Below, piece by piece: positions 59,314 through 64,000 of a DNA stretch of 64,000 nt. The stretch's first letter is position 1. Every line of letters starts with the position of its first letter. The notes under the pieces are model-generated. The model did no database searches, was not told where the DNA came from, and saw nothing but the letters and a program-made list of their open reading frames with translations. The position numbers and the translations under genes were made by a program. This DNA is from Dillenia suffruticosa (taxonomy: Eukaryota; Streptophyta; Magnoliopsida; Dilleniales; Dilleniaceae), in contig JAVTVX010000004.1 in assembly GCA_033439265.1 (NCBI GenBank), positions 12,041,701 to 12,105,700 of the forward strand. Direction: 5' to 3'.

Positions 59314-59769
59314 TGTTAAAAATAAGGGAGAAGATGAAGATAAGTCTCAAGGTATTCAACTTGAAAATATGATAATGTCATAAACATTGGGCCTTTTATT
59401 TTTTAATGTTCAGAATTTGGCAACATATTTATGACCCAAAATACATTCAAAAACAAGCCCAATGAAGCCCAAAAGTATGGAGAAAAGTCTAAGAGGTAAA
59501 CCCAAATAGCTAGGGGCAGTTTGGGCAATGTATATTCCAACAGTCCAAAAACTAGCTGTTGGAATTCCTTGGGGTTTGAGCCCCAACGGGAATATTGACT
59601 TTGTTCTCTCTCTACTGGCTATTTTTCTCCCTTTGCCTATAAATAGAGCTATTGCTCTCCTTGTAAAATTAAGAGGAAGATAATCTCTCTTCCTTTGTAT
59701 CATTCTACTACATCAATAAAAACCAGAAGTTTATTAGATTTCTCTCTCTTCTTAGTCAAAAATCTAACA
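59314..59769 (+). repeat. 5' LTR of plus-strand copia
   Basis: 456 bp, TGTTAAAAATAAGGG...AATCTAACA. TATA motif CCTATAAATAGAGC is near 59637. It matches the LTR at 57180-57637 in reverse complement over most of its length. Confidence 0.9.
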
Positions 59770-60569
59770 TGGTATCAGAGCAAACATCGACTCCGGGGTT
59801 GGGAAATTCTCTTCCTCAAATCTCTTCCTTTCAAATCCAACTTTTCTCCCAAATTATTCTAAGCTCAACCAATTACTTCCAATGGGCTAGTCATATCAGA
59901 AGATCTCTCAATGGAGCAAAACTTCTGTCTTTCATTACAAAAGATCCTATGGATCGGCTAGACCCACGATTTGATGAATGGAAGGAGCTGGATGATCAAG
60001 TGTTCCTATTGCTAACAAGCTCCATGGATCAAGCACACAAAAATATGGTAATGTGCTGTCCGAGTTCCAAATCCTTATGGGAGCAAATGTATGGGTTATA
60101 TGGTCAGGAATCAAACTTGAGCAGAATATTTGAAATACAAAAAAGGATTGCGGCCATCCAAATGGAGGAGAAATCAATTACACAATTGTTCGGAGAACAC
60201 GAGGACTTGTGGAATGAGCTTAACACATTGAGACCTCTCACAAGTGATATAAAAGTGCTGCAAAAGAGACAAGATGAAGACAAGGTGTTTTCATTGCTCT
60301 CATCACTCAATGAGTCATTTGTACAACTTCGACAGGAAATTCTTCGAATGAAAGAATTTCCATCATACCAAGAGACTCGATTTATGATTCAAAGAGCTGC
60401 AGCTTCTCAAAGGCTTGAAGAAAGCAATCAGTCCAAAAGTGAAGTTCATGGGTTCTCCACAAAGCAGAATGAGCAAGCTGCAAATAAGGCTCATCAGGGA
60501 ATAAAAAAGGTGTGTTCTCATTGCAAAAAGTTGGGACATACCAAGGATGGTTGCTGGTTTCTTCATCCT
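59769..60569 (+). pseudogene. copia gag, split by a solo LTR
   Basis: Gag builds the retroelement particle and binds its RNA. The ATG at 59769 gives MVSEQTSTPGLGNSLPQ. The UBN2-type gag domain spans about residues 18-190 (NYFQWASHIRRSLNGAKL, then SLWEQMYGLYGQ and DEDKVFSLLSSLNESF). The zinc knuckle CSHCKKLGHTKDGC is at about residues 249-262. The native frame runs to residue HP at 60569. After that the solo LTR adds one codon and a stop at 60573-60575. The frame of pol at 61057 would follow in phase, so without the insert gag-pol would be one reading frame. There is no other in-frame ATG before the gag domain. Confidence 0.9.
59770..59781 (+). other. Primer-binding site overlapping the gag start
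   Basis: TGGTATCAGAGC begins at the base after the LTR. The gag ATG uses the last LTR base and the first two bases of this site. Confidence 0.9.
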
Positions 60570-61056
60570 TGTTGAAATTTAAATATAGCAAGCTAAGAAT
60601 GAATAAAGAAACTTCAAGAATTTAATTGAGAATTCAAAGAGAGTTTACATGCAATGAAGGCATGTTTTTCATACCTTCCAAAGAAACATATAAGCCCTAT
60701 TTATAGAAAACAAGAAGAGGGGCAAGGAGATTAGAAAAGAGAGAGAGGAGAGGGCATTGTGCCCTCTCCAATTATGGCCGTTGGGGCTGTCCCCAACGGC
60801 TAGTTTTACTAGCCGTTGGGGACAGCCCCAACGGCTGTTTTTTGCTAGCCGTTGGGGGACCTGATGGTCCCCCATTTGCTGGCCTGGGCTGGGCCCGAAG
60901 GGCCCAGCCCGAACAATCCGGGCAAGGCCCATTTAGGGCCCAACTTAGAAACCTTAAAGGGATTACAATGAGAATGAAAAATCTACACAAATTAAAACTA
61001 TACATTTAGACTTCATTCCCTTAGGACATAAACCCTAATTGTCCTTTATTTCAACA
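60570..61056 (-). mobile_element. Solo LTR inside copia gag
   Basis: 487 bp with inverted ends TGTTGAAAT/ATTTCAACA and a perfect target duplication ATCCT (60565-60569 and 61057-61061). TATA CTATAAATAGGGC on minus (about 60690-60702) sets the orientation. It shares end bases with the 57180 LTR family but differs inside. Bases 60747-60910 hold four perfect hairpins. With no internal region left, it is a solo LTR formed by recombination between two LTRs. Confidence 0.92.
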
Positions 61057-64000
61057 ATCCTAACCTTAAACCTGAGTTTATCAAGAAAAAAGAGCAAGAG
61101 AGGAGGGAGCAAAATGCTCAACCAGCTGCAAACAAAGCAAATCTGACATCTCAAAAATTAGGAAAATCCTCCTCAGGTACTTGCTCTAACTCATCTGTTA
61201 CTTCTTCAAAATGGTTGATAGATTCAGGTTGTGATCACCATATGGTCAAAGATAAGCAAAATTTTCAGAATCTTGAACCTCTCCTAGAACCTAAAATGGT
61301 TAAAGTTGCGAATGGACATAATTTCAAAATTAAGCAAATTGGGGATGTTGAAATATTTGGAAGAAAATCAAAGGCCTTATATGTTCCTCAATTTACCTCT
61401 AATCTTATGTCCATTGGACAAGTCACTAAGGACTTAAATTGCAAAACTATTTTTGACCCTCATTCTGTTGTTTTTCAGAATTTGGAGACGAATCAAGTGA
61501 TTGGTAGTGGTTCTATGCAAGATAACTTGTATTTTTGGAAACAAGATAGTTTTGTATTTTCCGCAATCCGAGAGGAAAGTTACCTCCTTTGGCATGCTAG
61601 ATTAGGTCATCCTTCTATGCAAGCTCTGAAATGCCTATTCCCATCAAAAAATTGTAGTGATAGACATTGTGAAGCATGCATTTTTGGAAAGGAAACCCGA
61701 ATGTATTATCCTATTTCTGAAACTCAATATAAAAAGCCTTTTGATCTTGTTCACTCGGATGTATGGACTTCACCTATGATATCTAGAAGGGGATTTAAGT
61801 ATTTTATCTCATTTATAGATCATAAGTCTAGGTATACATGGGTGTATATGCTAAGATCAAAAGACCAAGTTTATGAAGCCTTCAAATCCTTTTACAAGTA
61901 TATTATAAAACAATATGAGGCCAACATTAAAATTCTTAGGACAGATAATGGTGGGGAATATATGAGCACCAATTTCAAAAATTTCATTGAGGAGAATGAA
62001 ATTATTCATCAAACTAGTTGTCCCTACACTCCCCAACAAAATGGAGTTGCCGAACGCAAAAATAGACATCTCCTAGAAATAGCTAGAACTATCATGTTCT
62101 TTGCTAATATGCCTAAGCGTTTTTGGAGTGATGCGGTTAGTACCGCAGCTCATTTAATAAATCGTCTTCCAACTAGAGTTCTCCATGGAAAATCTCCATT
62201 AGAGTTGCTTAGAAAAGACAAACCAAACCTCTCTCACCTTAGAGTTTTTGGGTGTATTTGTTATGTTCATATTCCTAGGCAGTTTAGAGATAAGTTAGAT
62301 ATCAAAGGAAGGAAATGTGTTTTTATTGGGTACGCTTCATTCCAAAAAGGATATATTTGTTTTGAACCTGACTCTAACAAGGTATACACATCGAAAGATG
62401 TGATATTTGTAGAAAATGAATTCTTTTTTGCAGGAGAAAAAAATGAAGAAAATTCATCAAGCAATGACTTGCGAATCTTCTGCGATGTTCCCATAAATCC
62501 TCCTCTGGTTCCTCAAGAATCCAATGAAGAGAATTCACTTTCAGGGGGAGAAAACGAAGAGGGAGGAGTGGATGAGTCTGAAAATGAAGAGAACTCTTCC
62601 GAAGAAAGAGAAGAAGGCGAGGGATTACCTACCTTAGGAGAATCCGGAGACGAAACTAGACTGCCCTCTCCGCTGGCTCCTCCACTTCGACGTTCCACCA
62701 GATTGAGGCTTCCTCCCTCAGAGTGGATCAACAGAAGAGTTTATTACAATTCTAAGGTAACTCATTATCCTATTTCAAATTACTATTGTGTATCTAATAC
62801 TTCCTCAAGCCATCAAGGGTTCTTGAGTGGCATTGACTCATCACAGGAACCTAAGGATTTTGATGAGGCAAATACCAAACCCGAATGGAGACAAGCTATG
62901 CTTGAAGAACTAGATGCATTGAATAAAAATGGGACGTGGGAGATTACTACTCTCCCTAAGGGAAGAAAGGCTGTCGGGTGTAAATGGGTGTTCAAAATCA
63001 AGTATAAAAGTGATGGATCCATTGAACGCTACAAGGCAAGACTTGTAGCCAAAGGATTCACACAAACTTATGGAGAAGACTACACTGAGACTTTTGCCCC
63101 TGTTGCCAAAATGAAAACGATAAGGGTTTTGATGTCAATTGCAACCAATGGAGAATGGCCAATGTATCAAATGGACGTGAAGAATGCTTTCCTTCAAGGG
63201 GACTTAGACGAAGAAATCTACATGCAAATTCCCCAAGGGCTAGATGAGGATTCAAACATCAAGGTGTGTCGTCTTAAAAAAGCAATCTATGGGTTAAAAC
63301 AATCTCCTCGTGCCTGGTATGCAAAATTAAGTTCAGCACTTCTTGGTAATAACTTTAAGAAATCCATTAGTGATTCCTCCATGTTTACTAAAGTTAACAA
63401 TGAAGAAATCACTATTGTTCTTATTTATGTAGATGATATAGTTATTACAGGAAGTGATATGAATGGTATTGATCAAGTTAGAAATTTCCTTAAATCTACT
63501 TTTGAGATTAAAGATTTGGGAAAACTAAAGTATTTCTTAGGAATAGAGCTTGCCTATTCTCATAAGGGGCTAGTTCTATGCCAAAGGAAATATGTACTTG
63601 ACCTTTTGCAGGAAACTGGAAAGGTAGGAGCTAAACCAGCAGCAACTCCTATATCCATAGCAGAACGAGCACAAGGTGATGAAGAAATGTTCCAGGATAT
63701 TCCTAGATATCAAAGACTTGTGGGGAGGCTCATCTACCTCACCATTACAAGACCAGATATCACCTATGCCGTCAGCTTAATCAGTCAACGGATGCATGCT
63801 CCAAGGATTCAAGATTGGAAGGCAGCAGAAAGAATTCTCAAGTATTTAAAAAGCTCACCAGGAAGGGGAATTCTTATGAAAAACAACCACAACATGGAGA
63901 TTTATGGCTACTGTGATGCAGATTGGGCTGGGGATGTCACGGACAGGAGATCCACCACCGGCTACTGCATGTTCGTGGGAGGAAATCTTGTAACATGGAA
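61057..64000 (+). CDS. copia pol, open, truncated by window edge
   Basis: Continuous frame of about 980 codons. Protease WLIDSGCDHHM near 61212 carries the catalytic DSG. The gag-pre-integrase zinc site is LLWHARLGHPS near 61590 then CEAC near 61670. The integrase core is HSDVW near 61752, LRTDNGGEY near 61935 and ENEIIHQ near 61993, supplying the D,D,E residues, then CPYTPQQNGVAERKNR. An acidic linker follows at 62440-62660. RT runs from CKWVFKIKYKSDGSIERYK near 62980, through YQMDVKNAFLQGD near 63166, to YVDDIVITG near 63424. RNase H begins at YCDADWAGD near 63908. All catalytic residues I can check are present. It is blocked from joint translation with gag by the solo LTR. Confidence 0.93.

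Larger units (their letters stand above)
59314..64000 (+). mobile_element. Young Ty1/copia element, 3' end outside window
   Basis: 5' LTR 59314-59769, primer-binding site at 59770, gag, then pol open to the window edge inside RNase H. A solo LTR (60570-61056) interrupts gag. Apart from that insertion I see no stop or frameshift across about 4.2 kb of coding DNA. The 3' LTR lies beyond the window. Similarity places it in the Ale/Retrofit branch. Confidence 0.9.

Overview
This window is plant nuclear DNA, most likely from a woody or otherwise repeat-rich eudicot. It is AT-rich and holds one intron-rich gene, a full-length RAD23 of the Arabidopsis RAD23B type. The rest is mostly mobile DNA: Ty1/copia, Sirevirus-type copia, Ty3/gypsy, CACTA-like and MULE elements, small TTA/TAA-target MITEs and a plant-mobile-domain pseudogene. 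I see no rRNA, no tRNA gene, no CRISPR array and no bacterial feature.

Layout. 1-4426: 3' part of a decayed copia element with its probable 3' LTR, then AT-rich DNA. 5817-6860: 5' LTR, primer-binding site and leader of the same LTR family. 7597-8043: a MITE. 8985-23639 (minus): RAD23, eleven exons over 14.7 kb; every exon phase joins and the product is 352 residues. Intron 7 carries an antisense copia element (10426-13740, target duplication GGAAC). Intron 2 carries an old LTR element with only a gag remnant (18046-21633).

26106-31138 (minus): a structurally complete, coding-dead gypsy element with target duplication TAGGT. 31370-36581: about 170-bp tandem repeats, a plant-mobile-domain pseudogene, a 290-bp-arm inverted repeat and a MULE transposase pseudogene. 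36582-39895 and 50147-52506: two related CACTA-like elements full of TTAGCGACG-type subterminal repeats with GC-rich islands inside. 39997-45870 and 53357-57062: two pieces of Sirevirus-type DNA whose LTRs are studded with decaying TGTCGACA/AGTCGACT palindromes. Between them lie tandem repeats with a MITE, two isolated minus-strand exons (one from a GNAT acetyltransferase) and the second CACTA.

57180-64000: a pile-up of copia LTR elements. A minus-strand 3' half is followed by an LTR-like piece, then a young plus-strand copia element. Its pol frame is open to the window edge, but its gag is split by a solo LTR that contains a run of perfect hairpins.

Only RAD23 looks like a working host gene. 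It links DNA-damage recognition and delivery of ubiquitinated proteins to the proteasome. The elements tell a layered insertion history, and several nested insertions can be read to the base from their target duplications. I found no convincing new multi-gene system. The best leads are the hairpin run in the solo LTR, the palindromic Sirevirus LTR motif, the long inverted repeat and the microsatellite at the RAD23 intron-1 donor.
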